Translations under genes and position numbers: made by a program
The notes under the pieces: model-generated
Database searches by the model: none
The model's input: the letters and a program-made list of their open reading frames with translations, nothing else
Told to the model about the DNA's origin: nothing
Part shown: positions 1 to 9,036 of the stretch, piece by piece
Position numbering within the stretch: position 1 is the stretch's first letter
How the letters are laid out: each line of letters begins with the position of its first letter
Origin: Ruminococcus sp.
Lineage (GTDB): Bacteria; Bacillota; Clostridia; Oscillospirales; Ruminococcaceae
Assembly: GCA_017470905.1 (NCBI GenBank)
Contig: JAFUXL010000007.1
Location: 1 to 64,000, forward strand
Direction of reading: 5' to 3'
DNA length: 64,000 nucleotides

Positions 1-109
1 ACCGTAGGCTATACGGGAATTTACGCCTGTGGACTGTACATGAACTTGTGAGTAGACAGTGGCTTGTCACTTTCAAAAGCATACAGGTTGAAGCAGGAAT
101 TTTCTCAAT

Positions 110-3100
110 ATGGGTATGTTTGTCCATATTTTGAGTAGCAGTGATGATATGACCGAACAGCAGAAACTCGCAGTAAATGCAGAAAATTGTTCAATTATAG
201 TCTCGGCGGCGGCCGGCAGCGGAAAAACCACCGTCCTCACCGAAAGGCTTTCCCGTATACTTTCCGACCCCGATGCAGGGGTAAGGGCTGACAGGATAGT
301 TATTGTTACTTTCACGAACGATGCCGCCTCCGAACTCAAAAAACGTCTTGAAGCAAAGCTGACGGCTCTGATAAACGAAAATCCTTCCGATACCTATCTT
401 CTGCGCCAGCAGGTACTTCTCAAAAGCGCAAAAATTTCCACCATAAATTCATTCTGTTTTGACCTCATACGTGACAATATAGAGGAGCAGGGCGTAACAT
501 CGGGCTTTACGGTTCTTGACGATACGGACAACAAAGTCCTTAAATCTCAGGCTATGGATGACCTTATTGATTATTACTGTGCCAATGAGTACGACAAAAT
601 TTCTTATCTCTATGATAAATTCTGCATAGCGGACGAGAAAAGGCTCATAAATCTGATAAACTGTGTTGACGAATTTCTTGAGTCGGAGGCTTTCCGTGAC
701 AGGTGGCTCGACATGGTGAACAGGGAATATGCAAAGGATTTTAGGGACTCTTCTTATTATACGGCATTTATAAATACAAGCCTCAAAAAAATCCGCAGGG
801 CAAAAATGCTTGCAGACGAAAATCTTGTGCTTGTGCCGAAGATATTTCCCGATATATATACCGTGAAAACCGCCGTAAAGGTCAATGACCAGTCCCAGAA
901 CGACTGCGAAAAAACGGACGAAATTCTCTTCATGATTGAAAACGGAAATATCCCGACAAGCGAGGACATCGAAAGACTTACCAATTTCGGAAAAAAGGTA
1001 ACAGTCAGAAAGGATACGGACTGCAATCACGCTCTTGAAGAAGTATACAAGAAAAACAGAACGGAATTTATCGAAACGGCAAAACAAGTCGTGAAAAGTG
1101 CAGCATCAGCGGAAAGCGATTTTTATGAAACCGCCGAGATAACCAAAATCCTAAGCGAGGTAATCAGAAAATACCATGACTTCATATGGCAGAGGAAAAT
1201 CGAAAAAAATGCCCTCAGCTTTGATGACGGCGAGAGAATTACACTTGAACTCCTTGCGGATTTTGACGGGGACGGAAATATAATACAGTCCGAAACTGCG
1301 AAGAATATATCCCGTCAGTATGATGTAATAATGATTGACGAATATCAGGACTCAAACAACAAGCAGGATATGATTTTCAAGCTCCTGTCAAGAAATTTCG
1401 GACACAATTCGGACGGTCAGCCGCTTTACGGAGATAATGTCTTTCTCGTAGGAGATGTGAAACAGTCGATATACGGTTTCAGGCTTGCCAACCCCGAAAA
1501 TTTCATATCTACCTTTAAAAATTCCGAAAGATACAATCCCGGCAGCACAAGCAAAAATCAGTCCGTTGTGCTTGGCATGAATTTCAGAAGCTCCGAGCCT
1601 GTGATTGATTTTATAAATTATATTTTCTCGAATATAATGTCCGAGGAGTGCGGCGGCGTTGATTACAATGATGACGAGAGGCTTTATTTCGGTGCGGAAA
1701 GATACCGCAGCACAGATGACTGCAAAACGCATATCACCTTTGTGAATGACGACCCCTTAGAGGACGGCGGCGAAAATTCCGATAATACCGACAATCCCGA
1801 AGCAGTCTGCACTGCCGAAAAAATTGCCTCGATGATTAAACAGGGCTATACAGTCCTCGATGAAAGAGGAAAGACAAGACCGTGCAGACCCTCCGATTTC
1901 TGCATACTGGTAAGAAAGAATAAATTTTCCGCCGAATATGTGAAGCAGCTTTCATTGAGGGGAATTGCCGCAAAGGGCGCAGACAAAAAGGGCTATCTCA
2001 AATCCCGTGAAATATCAATACTTATTGATTTGCTCAGAATAATAAACAATCCCTTGCTCGATGTTCCGCTTACGGCGGTTCTGATGTCGCCTATGTATAT
2101 GTTCACGGCGGCGGAGACGGCATATATAAAATCATTCGACAGGGAAAGGGCAGTGTATTCTCTCCTCAGAGATATTGCGGACTGCGGATACGGCGGTTTC
2201 AGCGATGACAACCTCCTGCTCAGAATAAAAAAATTCCTTAAATCCTTTGACGGCTACAGGCTTGATGCCGTGACAATGACACTCGGAGAGCTTATAAATT
2301 CAATCTATGAAGATACGGATTTTATATCCGTCATGCAGCTCTACAGTGACGGCGAGAAAAAACGTGCAAATCTCCGTTCGCTGATACAGTATGCGAAGAA
2401 TTACGAGGAAAATTCCGCCGCCGAGGGAAGCGGAGGATTGGGCGGATTTTTGCGCCATATCGACAGGATTATGAAGAATAAGGACGACGAGGAGGGAAAG
2501 TCCGCTCCGCAGTCGGGTGACTATGTGACAATACAGACAATCCACGCATCGAAAGGTCTTGAATATCCATTTGTATTTCTTGTTGAGAATTTTGAAAAAT
2601 TCAGGAACGATACATCAGACATTGCCGCCTGCTCTACTGACGGAAGAATAGGATATATCCTCTTTGACAGCGAACTTATGAGAAAATATAAGACATTCCA
2701 AAAGGTAATCCTCAACGAAGAAAAAAGGCGTGAAAGCGTCAGCGAAGAAATGCGCCTGCTCTATGTCGCTCTCACGAGGGCAAAGCAGAAGCTTTTCATA
2801 AATCTGAAATGCGGCGAAAAATCCCTGAAACGCTTGCAGAAGCTGACCGATAATTTCGTGGTGAATATGGGCGATATAAAGGAAAATGTAATTTCCGCAT
2901 CGAGTTATTCCGATTGGCTGTGGTCGTGCCTTATGCTCCATTCGTCATTCGGCGATATTGCCGAAAGGCTCGATTTGGACTATTATGAAAACTCCGTAGA
3001 GCTTGAAAGATGTGATGACGATGTATTTGAATATGAATTTTATGACAATATACCGCACGCCGAAGAAGAAAATCAGGAGACGAACGAAGTAAAAATCATG

Positions 3101-3793
3101 CCCGATGAAGATGTTTATAACAAGCTTTCGGAGATAATAAAAACTCACTATGACGATACCCTCTCGAAAATGCCCGCAAAACTCAGCGTTACGCAAATAT
3201 CGCATAAATTTTCTGAAACGGAGGCATTTGATTTCAGCCTCCGCAGACCTGCTTTCATATCGGGAAAATCAAAGCTTACCGGTGCGGAAAGAGGTACTGC
3301 GATACATACATTTCTCCAGTACTGCGATTTCGACAGAGCAAAGGCATCTCCTGCGGACGAGATAGAGCGAATACATTCCCTCGGCTATATATCGGAAATT
3401 CAGGCTCAGTCGATAAGCACAGGGAAGATAAGCGCATTTTTCGGCAGCAGTCTCTATAAGCGTCTGGTTTCGGCAAATTCCTGTGAGCGTGAGAAAAAAT
3501 TCATGGTGGCTGTCGCACAGCTTAATATAAACAATGACCTGATGAACAAGCTGCGCAAATCGGACGGCATGATAAAAGGTATCATCGACCTTATGTTCGA
3601 GGAAGATGACGGCATTGTAATCGTGGATTACAAATCCGACAGGGGAATATCCGCAGATAAGCTCAAAGAACGCTATACACCGCAGTTAAGGCTGTATAAA
3701 AGTGCTGTGGAGATAACTACAGGCAAAAAAGTAAAGGAGCTTTGTCTCTATTCAATCGAACTCGAAAAAACTGTAAATATTGAAATGGGGTGA
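110..3793 (+). CDS. addA: ATP-dependent helicase/nuclease subunit A (AddA)
   Basis: UvrD/Rep-type helicase fused to a RecB-family nuclease, 1227 aa, the usual AddA size. With AddB it resects double-strand breaks for RecA-dependent repair. Walker A SAAAGSGKTT is at residues 32-41, Walker B with IDEYQD near 408, a late helicase motif HASKGLEYPFVF near 810, and MRLLYVALTRAK near 885. The C-terminal nuclease shows GIIDLMFEEDD followed by IVDYKSD (about 1157-1180) and QLRLYK, the metal-binding and QxxxY elements. The first ATG has an AGGAA 10 nt upstream; an ATG at 149 (MTEQQK) matches the usual family N-terminus and is the alternative start. addB is not in the window and presumably lies just upstream. 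Confidence 0.95.
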   Translation: MGMFVHILSSSDDMTEQQKLAVNAENCSIIVSAAAGSGKTTVLTERLSRILSDPDAGVRADRIVIVTFTNDAASELKKRLEAKLTALINENPSDTYLLRQQVLLKSAKISTINSFCFDLIRDNIEEQGVTSGFTVLDDTDNKVLKSQAMDDLIDYYCANEYDKISYLYDKFCIADEKRLINLINCVDEFLESEAFRDRWLDMVNREYAKDFRDSSYYTAFINTSLKKIRRAKMLADENLVLVPKIFPDIYTVKTAVKVNDQSQNDCEKTDEILFMIENGNIPTSEDIERLTNFGKKVTVRKDTDCNHALEEVYKKNRTEFIETAKQVVKSAASAESDFYETAEITKILSEVIRKYHDFIWQRKIEKNALSFDDGERITLELLADFDGDGNIIQSETAKNISRQYDVIMIDEYQDSNNKQDMIFKLLSRNFGHNSDGQPLYGDNVFLVGDVKQSIYGFRLANPENFISTFKNSERYNPGSTSKNQSVVLGMNFRSSEPVIDFINYIFSNIMSEECGGVDYNDDERLYFGAERYRSTDDCKTHITFVNDDPLEDGGENSDNTDNPEAVCTAEKIASMIKQGYTVLDERGKTRPCRPSDFCILVRKNKFSAEYVKQLSLRGIAAKGADKKGYLKSREISILIDLLRIINNPLLDVPLTAVLMSPMYMFTAAETAYIKSFDRERAVYSLLRDIADCGYGGFSDDNLLLRIKKFLKSFDGYRLDAVTMTLGELINSIYEDTDFISVMQLYSDGEKKRANLRSLIQYAKNYEENSAAEGSGGLGGFLRHIDRIMKNKDDEEGKSAPQSGDYVTIQTIHASKGLEYPFVFLVENFEKFRNDTSDIAACSTDGRIGYILFDSELMRKYKTFQKVILNEEKRRESVSEEMRLLYVALTRAKQKLFINLKCGEKSLKRLQKLTDNFVVNMGDIKENVISASSYSDWLWSCLMLHSSFGDIAERLDLDYYENSVELERCDDDVFEYEFYDNIPHAEEENQETNEVKIMPDEDVYNKLSEIIKTHYDDTLSKMPAKLSVTQISHKFSETEAFDFSLRRPAFISGKSKLTGAERGTAIHTFLQYCDFDRAKASPADEIERIHSLGYISEIQAQSISTGKISAFFGSSLYKRLVSANSCEREKKFMVAVAQLNINNDLMNKLRKSDGMIKGIIDLMFEEDDGIVIVDYKSDRGISADKLKERYTPQLRLYKSAVEITTGKKVKELCLYSIELEKTVNIEMG

Positions 3794-3797
3794 TTAA

Positions 3798-4355
3798 ATG
3801 AGTGTAAAAAACAAAATAAGCTACAATTCTCCCGTGATATTATCATTCGTTATAATATGTGCGGTGGTATACCTGCTCGACATCGTTACGCATACGGCGG
3901 TGAGCAATTTCCTTGCGCTCAGAAAGGCTTTCAGCTTTCAGCTTGTGACATACATATTCGCACACAGCGGACTTGAACACCTCACGGGAAATATGACCCT
4001 TTTGCTTCTCGTCGGACCTGTTGCGGAGGAAAAATACGGCAGCAAAAACCTTCTGCTTATGATTTTCTCGACTGCAATCATAAGCGGAATTTTGAATTGT
4101 CTGCTGTTCCACACAGGACTGCTCGGCGCAAGCGGAATAGTATTCCTCATGATAATATTAAGTGCGTTCACGAATTTTGAAAAGGGAAAAATTCCCCTCA
4201 CGCTCATACTTGTCGTGATTTTCTATCTCGGAAACGAGATAGTGAACGGAATTTTTGCACATGACAATATTTCGCAGTTCGGTCACATCGCAGGCGGAGT
4301 AATGGGTCTTTTCTGGGGATTTTTCTACATCTATTCGGGAGCAAAAAAGAAATAA
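3798..4355 (+). CDS. Rhomboid family intramembrane serine protease
   Basis: Integral membrane protein of 185 aa with about six hydrophobic segments. The rhomboid signature is complete: HLTGNM in the second segment, GASG carrying the catalytic serine in the fourth, and FGHIAGG carrying the catalytic histidine in the last. Rhomboids cleave single-pass membrane proteins inside the bilayer; the substrate cannot be read from the sequence. It starts 4 nt after addA with a GGGGTGAT ribosome site overlapping the addA end, so the two are probably cotranscribed. No rhomboid partner gene is evident. Confidence 0.9.
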   Translation: MSVKNKISYNSPVILSFVIICAVVYLLDIVTHTAVSNFLALRKAFSFQLVTYIFAHSGLEHLTGNMTLLLLVGPVAEEKYGSKNLLLMIFSTAIISGILNCLLFHTGLLGASGIVFLMIILSAFTNFEKGKIPLTLILVVIFYLGNEIVNGIFAHDNISQFGHIAGGVMGLFWGFFYIYSGAKKK

Positions 4356-4375
4356 ACCATAAATTAAAATAAAAG

Positions 4376-4408
4376 TGATGTTTCCCTCGCTACCGGGGGA
4401 AACAAAAA
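4376..4408 (+). repeat. Hairpin of the dispersed intergenic family
   Basis: GTTTCCC and GGGAAAC arms enclose a 10-nt loop and are followed by ACAAAAAATA. The hairpin and its flanks resemble the ends of the elements at 14621 and 35636. It follows the rhomboid gene and may also terminate it weakly: an A-tract and then a T-tract lie downstream. Confidence 0.5.
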
Positions 4409-4497
4409 ATATAAAAATTTTTTCGCATTATTTAAAAATGCTCATTTAAGAATAAATAAATATCTTCTTCATATAATGTACTGAAAGGAGTGCGTTT

Positions 4498-4965
4498 ATG
4501 AAGAAGATAAAATGGACGGAACTGATTATATCAATTGTTTCGGCGGAGCTTGTCGGGGCATTGTCGGCATTGATTTCGGGCGGCTACAGCGAATATTATG
4601 CAAGCCTTGTCCAGCCGCCCCTTGCGCCGCCCCCGATGGTATTCCCCGTGGTATGGGCAATACTCTATGCAGTAATGGGATTTTCCGCATATCTTGTGTA
4701 TTTTTCCGAAAGTCCGCACAGAAAAAATGCCCTTGTGATATATATTGCCCAGCTTGTGATAAATTTTTCATGGAGTATAATATTTTTCCGTTTTAAAGCA
4801 CTTATGCTTGCGGCGGCATGGGCTGTACTGCTCGCCATAGCCGTGGCTGCCATGGTGATAATATTCAGAAAGGTGAATAAGCTTGCATCGCTGGTTAATA
4901 TACCCTATCTGCTGTGGAGTATATTCGCTGCTTACCTTGCCGCAGGAATTTATCTGCTTAATTAG
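4498..4965 (+). CDS. tspO: TspO/MBR (tryptophan-rich sensory) family protein
   Basis: Five-segment membrane protein of 155 aa. The family hallmarks are present: SLVQPPLAPPPMVFPVVWAI near residues 35-55 (the PP...FxxVW motif), then WSIIFF, a short fourth helix and a final helix. Bacterial TspO proteins bind porphyrins and have been tied to tetrapyrrole and stress control; no role here can be inferred from neighbours. GAAAGGAG is 9 nt upstream of the ATG. Monocistronic by layout: the hairpin before it and the terminator at 4966 isolate it. Confidence 0.88.
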   Translation: MKKIKWTELIISIVSAELVGALSALISGGYSEYYASLVQPPLAPPPMVFPVVWAILYAVMGFSAYLVYFSESPHRKNALVIYIAQLVINFSWSIIFFRFKALMLAAAWAVLLAIAVAAMVIIFRKVNKLASLVNIPYLLWSIFAAYLAAGIYLLN

Positions 4966-4990
4966 AAAAGCTGCCGAAAGGCAGCCTTTT
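4966..4990. terminator. Bidirectional intrinsic terminator
   Basis: AAAAGCTGCC-GAAA-GGCAGCCTTTT: a GC stem with a GAAA tetraloop and T-runs on both strands. It sits exactly between convergent tspO and the thioesterase gene. Confidence 0.88.
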
Positions 4991-4993
4991 CGT

Positions 4994-5386
4994 TTATTTT
5001 ATTTTTGCTTTTGCTTTTTCGGTGAATTTCTTTCCGTACACGAGAAAACGCTTATGTGTACCCTCTCCTATGAGACCGCTTTCGTCATAGGCTTTGACAC
5101 TGAATGTGAGTTCTCTTCCGTTTACTGCGGTAAGCTCTGCTTCCGCACGGACTGTCATTCCTTCGGGCGTTGCGGAAAGATGTTTTATGTTAAGCTCCGT
5201 GCCGACTGTCGTTTCATCGTCCTCAAGGTAATCGGCGATACATTCGCAGGCTGATTTTTCCATGAGTGCGACCATTGACGGAGTGGAATACACATCAAGA
5301 CTTCCGCTGCCGACTGCCGATGCAAGTTTGTCTTTCAGAACGGCTGATTCTGCCGCACCTGTTATATTTCTCAATATGGTTTTCAT
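4994..5386 (-). CDS. Thioesterase family protein (FlK-like hot-dog fold)
   Basis: 130 aa, a single hot-dog domain resembling the fluoroacetyl-CoA thioesterase (FlK-type) group: VYSTPSMVALMEKSA near residues 32-46, the TVGTELNIKHLSATPEG core, and a basic KAKAKIK tail. Family members hydrolyse small acyl-CoA thioesters; the substrate is unknown, and fluoroacetyl-CoA need not be the natural one. A strong AAGGAGG precedes the ATG. Its start lies one base after the stop of the upstream sulfatase gene, so the pair is an operon read right to left. Confidence 0.82.
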   Translation of the reverse strand: MKTILRNITGAAESAVLKDKLASAVGSGSLDVYSTPSMVALMEKSACECIADYLEDDETTVGTELNIKHLSATPEGMTVRAEAELTAVNGRELTFSVKAYDESGLIGEGTHKRFLVYGKKFTEKAKAKIK

Positions 5387-5387
5387 T

Positions 5388-7232
5388 TTAGTCCTCCTTA
5401 TTTATAAGCATATCTTCGGGTATCGGACAGGGCGACATCACATCTCCGATAACCCTGTCATATGTCAGGACATCAAGCTCTTCGTTGTCGGGGATACTGC
5501 TGTCGTAGTCGCTCGAATAAACGGGAATTTCATCCATGAAGTCCATCATTTTCTCTATGAAAGCATCGTGGGGAGCGTCTATTATATTAAAGATTACATA
5601 CGGCATATAGAAGAATGAAACTTCATTTTCGGGAACGCTTGAATAGTCCGCATCGTAATTGCTCCAGAGAAAATATCGCTGCTGATAGAGTATGCTGCAA
5701 TTGTCGCCCGTGAGGTCAAGCTGACTGTAAACGCTCGTTTCGCCCCTTAATGACGGGAAGTGGTCGCCTACGAAGAATACAAGCGTAGGCTCATCAATAT
5801 TTTTCAATTGTTCGAGGAATACCGCAAGTCCCTCGTTGCTGTGCTGTATCCAGTCGAGATAGTTTCCAAATTCGTCCGTGGGGTCTGCACCCTGGTCATA
5901 GGGCTGATGGTTCTGCATGGTGGTTGTATGTACGTAAAGCGGTTTATCCGTGGTTTTTATAAGGTCAAGAAGCTGGTTGTAAACCGTGCTGTCATCTACA
6001 TAAGTACCGTAATGCTCAACAGGTACGGTGAAATCGCTTTCGCCCGTCTGGTCGTTATGGAAAATCATCTTATCAAAGCCAAATTCCCCGTATATTCTCG
6101 ACCTGCTGTAGAATGAACTCTGAAAAGGGTGTACATATGCGGTGGAATATCCCCAGCTCCTGTAATACTGCGCAAGTGCGGGCTGTTCACGCTCGGCAAG
6201 CGAACGCTGCGGCATATTGGGGGTATTCAGTCCCCTGACGGGAAGTCCGAAGAGAAGCTCAAATTCCGAACGTACCGTCCAGCTTGCATAGGTCGGAGTT
6301 ATAGCCGTGCCGCCGTGACCCTCCTGTGCGGCTTTGTCAAATTCCGCATATACGGCATCGTCAATATCAAGCTGTTCAAATGCCCTGAAATCGGCATACG
6401 ACTCGCTCATGACAACTATTACATTGGGCTTTGTGCCGCCGTCGAAGTCCTCGCTTTTGTCTATATCCACATCTGTTATTTCGTCAACATATTCCTCGCT
6501 GTAGTTGACTGGTTCAACAAGGCGGTTTGCAAAATTCTCCGATGCCGTTTCGACTATGAATGCAAGAAAGCTGTTGCTGTCGAATTTTTCATTCAGGAGA
6601 AAGGCATTTGTTGCCGCTGTGGTATCAACCTTAAAGAAATTATACACGGGTGTATAGAATGACGGGAGTACTATAAGACCTGCCGAGGGTACAACACAGC
6701 ACAAAGCCGTTATCAGCCTCTTTGAGGGGGACAATTTCGGCAGCTTCGGGTTGAAGTAATACACTAAAATCATGAAAGCTATCACTATGAGACAGTATAT
6801 TACAAGTCTGGGTGTTATTTTTATGTATGCGAATGATTTCAGGCTCTTTACGCTGCGGAACAGCTTCATATCCGAAAGAATGAGATGATTGCCGTTAGTG
6901 CCGTACTTGAACAGTTCCGTTATGCTCAGAGCCATGTATATAAAGCTCTGAATTGCCGTTGCTATCCATTCGCTGTGAATTACCGCCCAGAGGAAGATAA
7001 ACACCACCTCGGCAACTATAACATTGAAAAGCACAACGGTTGGTCTTTCTGCGGCAAAGCTGAAAAATGCCCCTGCCTTTTTGAATTGGTTTATTTCCGC
7101 CATTGAGCTTATGAAGAACGGAAAGAAAAGCATAAGGAACATATTCAGCCTGTGATATTTTTCGGAATTTTCCTGACGTTTTTTCTGAAAATCCTTTAAA
7201 AAGCCGAATTTTGACATCGTTTTCTCTGCCAT
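5388..7232 (-). CDS. LTA synthase-like membrane sulfatase
   Basis: 614 aa. About five transmembrane helices occupy residues 25-190, followed by an extracellular sulfatase/alkaline-phosphatase-fold domain. NVIVVMSESYADF near 268 gives the first metal ligand region. ASWTVRSEFELLFG carries the presumed nucleophilic Thr. HTTTMQNHQPYD and FFVGDHFPSL supply the later metal ligands. LtaS-type enzymes transfer glycerol-phosphate from phosphatidylglycerol to teichoic acid or related polymers outside the membrane. Whether this copy makes true lipoteichoic acid or modifies another glycopolymer cannot be told. An AGGAG site precedes the ATG, with a promoter at 7267-7295. Confidence 0.88.
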   Translation of the reverse strand: MAEKTMSKFGFLKDFQKKRQENSEKYHRLNMFLMLFFPFFISSMAEINQFKKAGAFFSFAAERPTVVLFNVIVAEVVFIFLWAVIHSEWIATAIQSFIYMALSITELFKYGTNGNHLILSDMKLFRSVKSLKSFAYIKITPRLVIYCLIVIAFMILVYYFNPKLPKLSPSKRLITALCCVVPSAGLIVLPSFYTPVYNFFKVDTTAATNAFLLNEKFDSNSFLAFIVETASENFANRLVEPVNYSEEYVDEITDVDIDKSEDFDGGTKPNVIVVMSESYADFRAFEQLDIDDAVYAEFDKAAQEGHGGTAITPTYASWTVRSEFELLFGLPVRGLNTPNMPQRSLAEREQPALAQYYRSWGYSTAYVHPFQSSFYSRSRIYGEFGFDKMIFHNDQTGESDFTVPVEHYGTYVDDSTVYNQLLDLIKTTDKPLYVHTTTMQNHQPYDQGADPTDEFGNYLDWIQHSNEGLAVFLEQLKNIDEPTLVFFVGDHFPSLRGETSVYSQLDLTGDNCSILYQQRYFLWSNYDADYSSVPENEVSFFYMPYVIFNIIDAPHDAFIEKMMDFMDEIPVYSSDYDSSIPDNEELDVLTYDRVIGDVMSPCPIPEDMLINKED

Positions 7233-7266
7233 ATTATCAACTCCTGTTTTAGTTCATCATAAATAT

Positions 7267-7295
7267 AATATATCACAATGAAAGAAAAGATTCAA
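7267..7295 (-). promoter_or_regulatory. Sigma-A-like promoter for ltaS-like operon
   Basis: On the minus strand TTGAAT, 17 nt, TATATT, with TGTGA just upstream of the -10. It lies about 35 nt before the sulfatase start. Confidence 0.6.
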
Positions 7296-7389
7296 GAATC
7301 ACGAAAGCAAAATCACCAAACTTTCATTATTTTCGGCGGTTTGGCAATAGTGTACAGAAATATGGTTTTAAATTTATGTATAATGCCGA

Positions 7390-7983
7390 TTATTTCTTTA
7401 GCCAGCCCTTTTCTGCGGCATCGTCAATTACCTGTTTCATCAAATCGCCGATAGAATCCGCAGTGTCGAAATATCCGGCATTCCTTGCAATGACCTGTTC
7501 CCTTTTTATATCATGTTCAAGCCAGGAACGCCCATTTTTTGTATAATTTAAAAGCATGGGCTGCATACGGTCGAGTACTGCCGCAAATTTTGCGTCATCT
7601 GTTTCACAGTCCTCAAATTCACGCCAAAGCGAATAAAATTCATCTCTCTGGTCATCGGGGAGGAGTCCGAAAATTCTCCTTGCGGCTTTCTCCTCACGTT
7701 CAGCCTTTGATTTATATCCCTCCGTATCGTAGCAATAGGTATCTCCTGCATCTATCTCGACAACATCGTGCAGAAGCACCATTTTCATGACATGGGTCAC
7801 GTCAATGGGATTATTTGAATACTCCGCAAGAAGAAAAGCCATTATTGCAAGATGCCAGCTATGCTCCGCATCGTTTTCCTTTCTGTCCTCATGAAGTACA
7901 TATGTCTGTCGATAGAGATTTTTCATCTTGTCGAGTTCAAGCATGAAATCTATCTGTTTTTTAAGACGTTCTTCAATATTCAA
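7390..7983 (-). CDS. HD domain phosphohydrolase (YfbR/HDDC2-like)
   Basis: 197 aa from a TTG start at 7983. The HD signature is ENDAEHSWHLAIMAF (first His) followed by LLHDVVEIDAGDTYCYD (the HD pair). This is the YfbR/HDDC2 arrangement of 5'-deoxynucleotidases acting on dNMPs, but substrate assignment is inference. The TTG is preferred because AAGGTG lies 6 nt upstream; an in-frame GTG at 7992 would overlap that ribosome site. It is the last gene of a minus operon after the SDR and mini SEC-C genes; the ribosome site overlaps the SEC-C stop. Confidence 0.85.
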   Translation of the reverse strand: MNIEERLKKQIDFMLELDKMKNLYRQTYVLHEDRKENDAEHSWHLAIMAFLLAEYSNNPIDVTHVMKMVLLHDVVEIDAGDTYCYDTEGYKSKAEREEKAARRIFGLLPDDQRDEFYSLWREFEDCETDDAKFAAVLDRMQPMLLNYTKNGRSWLEHDIKREQVIARNAGYFDTADSIGDLMKQVIDDAAEKGWLKK

Positions 7984-7996
7984 ACTTATCACCTTC

Positions 7997-8083
7997 TCAT
8001 TTTAATGCACACCATTTTTTGTATTTTTTTCCGCTGCCGCAAGGACAGTGAGCGTTTCTTGCGTATTCATTACTTTTTTTCAT
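7997..8083 (-). CDS. Mini SEC-C zinc-binding peptide (28 aa)
   Basis: A 28-codon frame whose product is almost entirely a SEC-C motif: [15 protein letters not shown]. The tail of SecA in this window reads [13 protein letters not shown], so the two match except that Trp replaces the third zinc ligand. It lies 19 nt after the SDR stop and 13 nt before the HD gene start, on the same strand. The ribosome site is weak (GAGA). It could be a genuine small protein or the remnant of a larger SEC-C protein; codons and spacing favour translation. Confidence 0.6.
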   Translation of the reverse strand: MKKSNEYARNAHCPCGSGKKYKKWCALK

Positions 8084-8102
8084 AGAAATCTCATTTGTTA
8101 AA

Positions 8103-8810
8103 TTAAATTACCATACCTCCGTTTATGGCGAGTATCTGACCTGTTATGTATACGGCTTTTTCAGATGCGAGAAACGAAACTGCATCGGCTATATGTTCGG
8201 GCTTTCCGAAAATTCCGAGGGGAATATCCTCACGTATAAGCTCCAAATCCTCCCACGAATAGCGTTTGTTCATATCCGTCATGATAAATCCCGGGGCGAC
8301 ACAGTTCACACGTATGCCCGACGGAGCAGTCTCTTTTGCAAGAGCCTTTGTAAAGCCTATAACTCCTGCCTTTGATGCGGAATAATCCACTTCGCACGAC
8401 GCTCCGCACTGTCCCCACATAGAGGATATATTTATGATACAGCCCGATTTTTTCCGTATCATCTCAGGGAGAAACACACGGGAGCAGTTTAGCGTACCGA
8501 TGAGATTTATTCCGTAGATTTTACTTATTTTTTCATCGCTCATGCGGTCGAACAAATCCGCCTCGGAAACTCCTGCATTGTTCACAAGCAGGTCAATACT
8601 TTCGATATTTTTGGAAATCTCACGCACCGCCGATATATCAGAAACGTCAAATCTTAAAGCCGTTCCCTGAATTTCCCGTGCAAGGCTTTCGGCTTTGTAT
8701 TTCGAGTTAAAATAATTTATATATACGAAATAACCGTCCGCCGCAAGCTGCCTGCAAACTGCCTGACCGATACCGCCTGCGCCGCCCGTAACGAGGGCGA
8801 TTTTACTCAT
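8103..8810 (-). CDS. SDR family oxidoreductase (FabG-like)
   Basis: 235 aa classical short-chain dehydrogenase. TGGAGGIG near residue 8 is the NAD(P)-binding loop, NNAG near 82 the structural motif, and Ser (INISSMWG), YSASK near 148 supply the catalytic Ser-Tyr-Lys. It ends with INGGMVI, typical of 3-oxoacyl-ACP reductases, but no fatty-acid genes are nearby, so the substrate is open. The start at 8810 is chosen because GGTGATG sits 7 nt upstream; the earlier in-frame ATG at 8822 lies inside the leader. First gene of a three-gene minus operon. Confidence 0.88.
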   Translation of the reverse strand: MSKIALVTGGAGGIGQAVCRQLAADGYFVYINYFNSKYKAESLAREIQGTALRFDVSDISAVREISKNIESIDLLVNNAGVSEADLFDRMSDEKISKIYGINLIGTLNCSRVFLPEMIRKKSGCIINISSMWGQCGASCEVDYSASKAGVIGFTKALAKETAPSGIRVNCVAPGFIMTDMNKRYSWEDLELIREDIPLGIFGKPEHIADAVSFLASEKAVYITGQILAINGGMVI

Positions 8811-8826
8811 AAACATCACCATATAT

Positions 8827-8855
8827 ATTATAGCATAAATAAATTTATTTTTCCA
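8827..8855 (-). promoter_or_regulatory. Promoter for SDR operon
   Basis: Minus strand TGGAAA, 17 nt, TATAAT, ending about 17 nt before the SDR start. It is back-to-back with the plus promoter at 8862. Confidence 0.5.
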
Positions 8856-8861
8856 GTCCTA

Positions 8862-8889
8862 TTGACAAATTTTTTTAATATGATATAAT
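8862..8889 (+). promoter_or_regulatory. Promoter for UPF0291-cdd operon
   Basis: TTGACA, 16 nt, TATAAT. It faces away from the SDR promoter and leaves a leader of about 140 nt that contains a dispersed repeat copy. Confidence 0.75.
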
Positions 8890-8911
8890 AATATAATAAT
8901 TGTATCATCTA

Positions 8912-9003
8912 TGATTGAACAAATTTAAAATTATTCGTGATAATATATATAAAATATAACAAAAAACAGTGCCTTTTATGGAAATACGATGCTGGGATTA
9001 TAA
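8912..9003 (+). repeat. Dispersed leader-type repeat, copy 1
   Basis: Begins TGATTGAACAAATTTAAAAT and continues TATTCGTGATAATAT...AAAATATAACAAAAAACAGT. It aligns with copies at 14621 and 35636. This copy has lost most of the GC-rich hairpin: it ends in a poor GCCTTTTATGG segment. It lies in the 5' leader of the next gene in the same orientation as the other copies. Confidence 0.65.
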
Positions 9004-9036
9004 GTTCTCTCCCGGAAAGCATAAAGGAGGATTAGT

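Noticed and set aside
1-51. Open frame on the plus strand ending TGA at 49-51 (16 codons), possible 3' end of an upstream gene
   Set aside because: Too short to identify, does not resemble an AddB C-terminus, and could be chance; no feature claimed.
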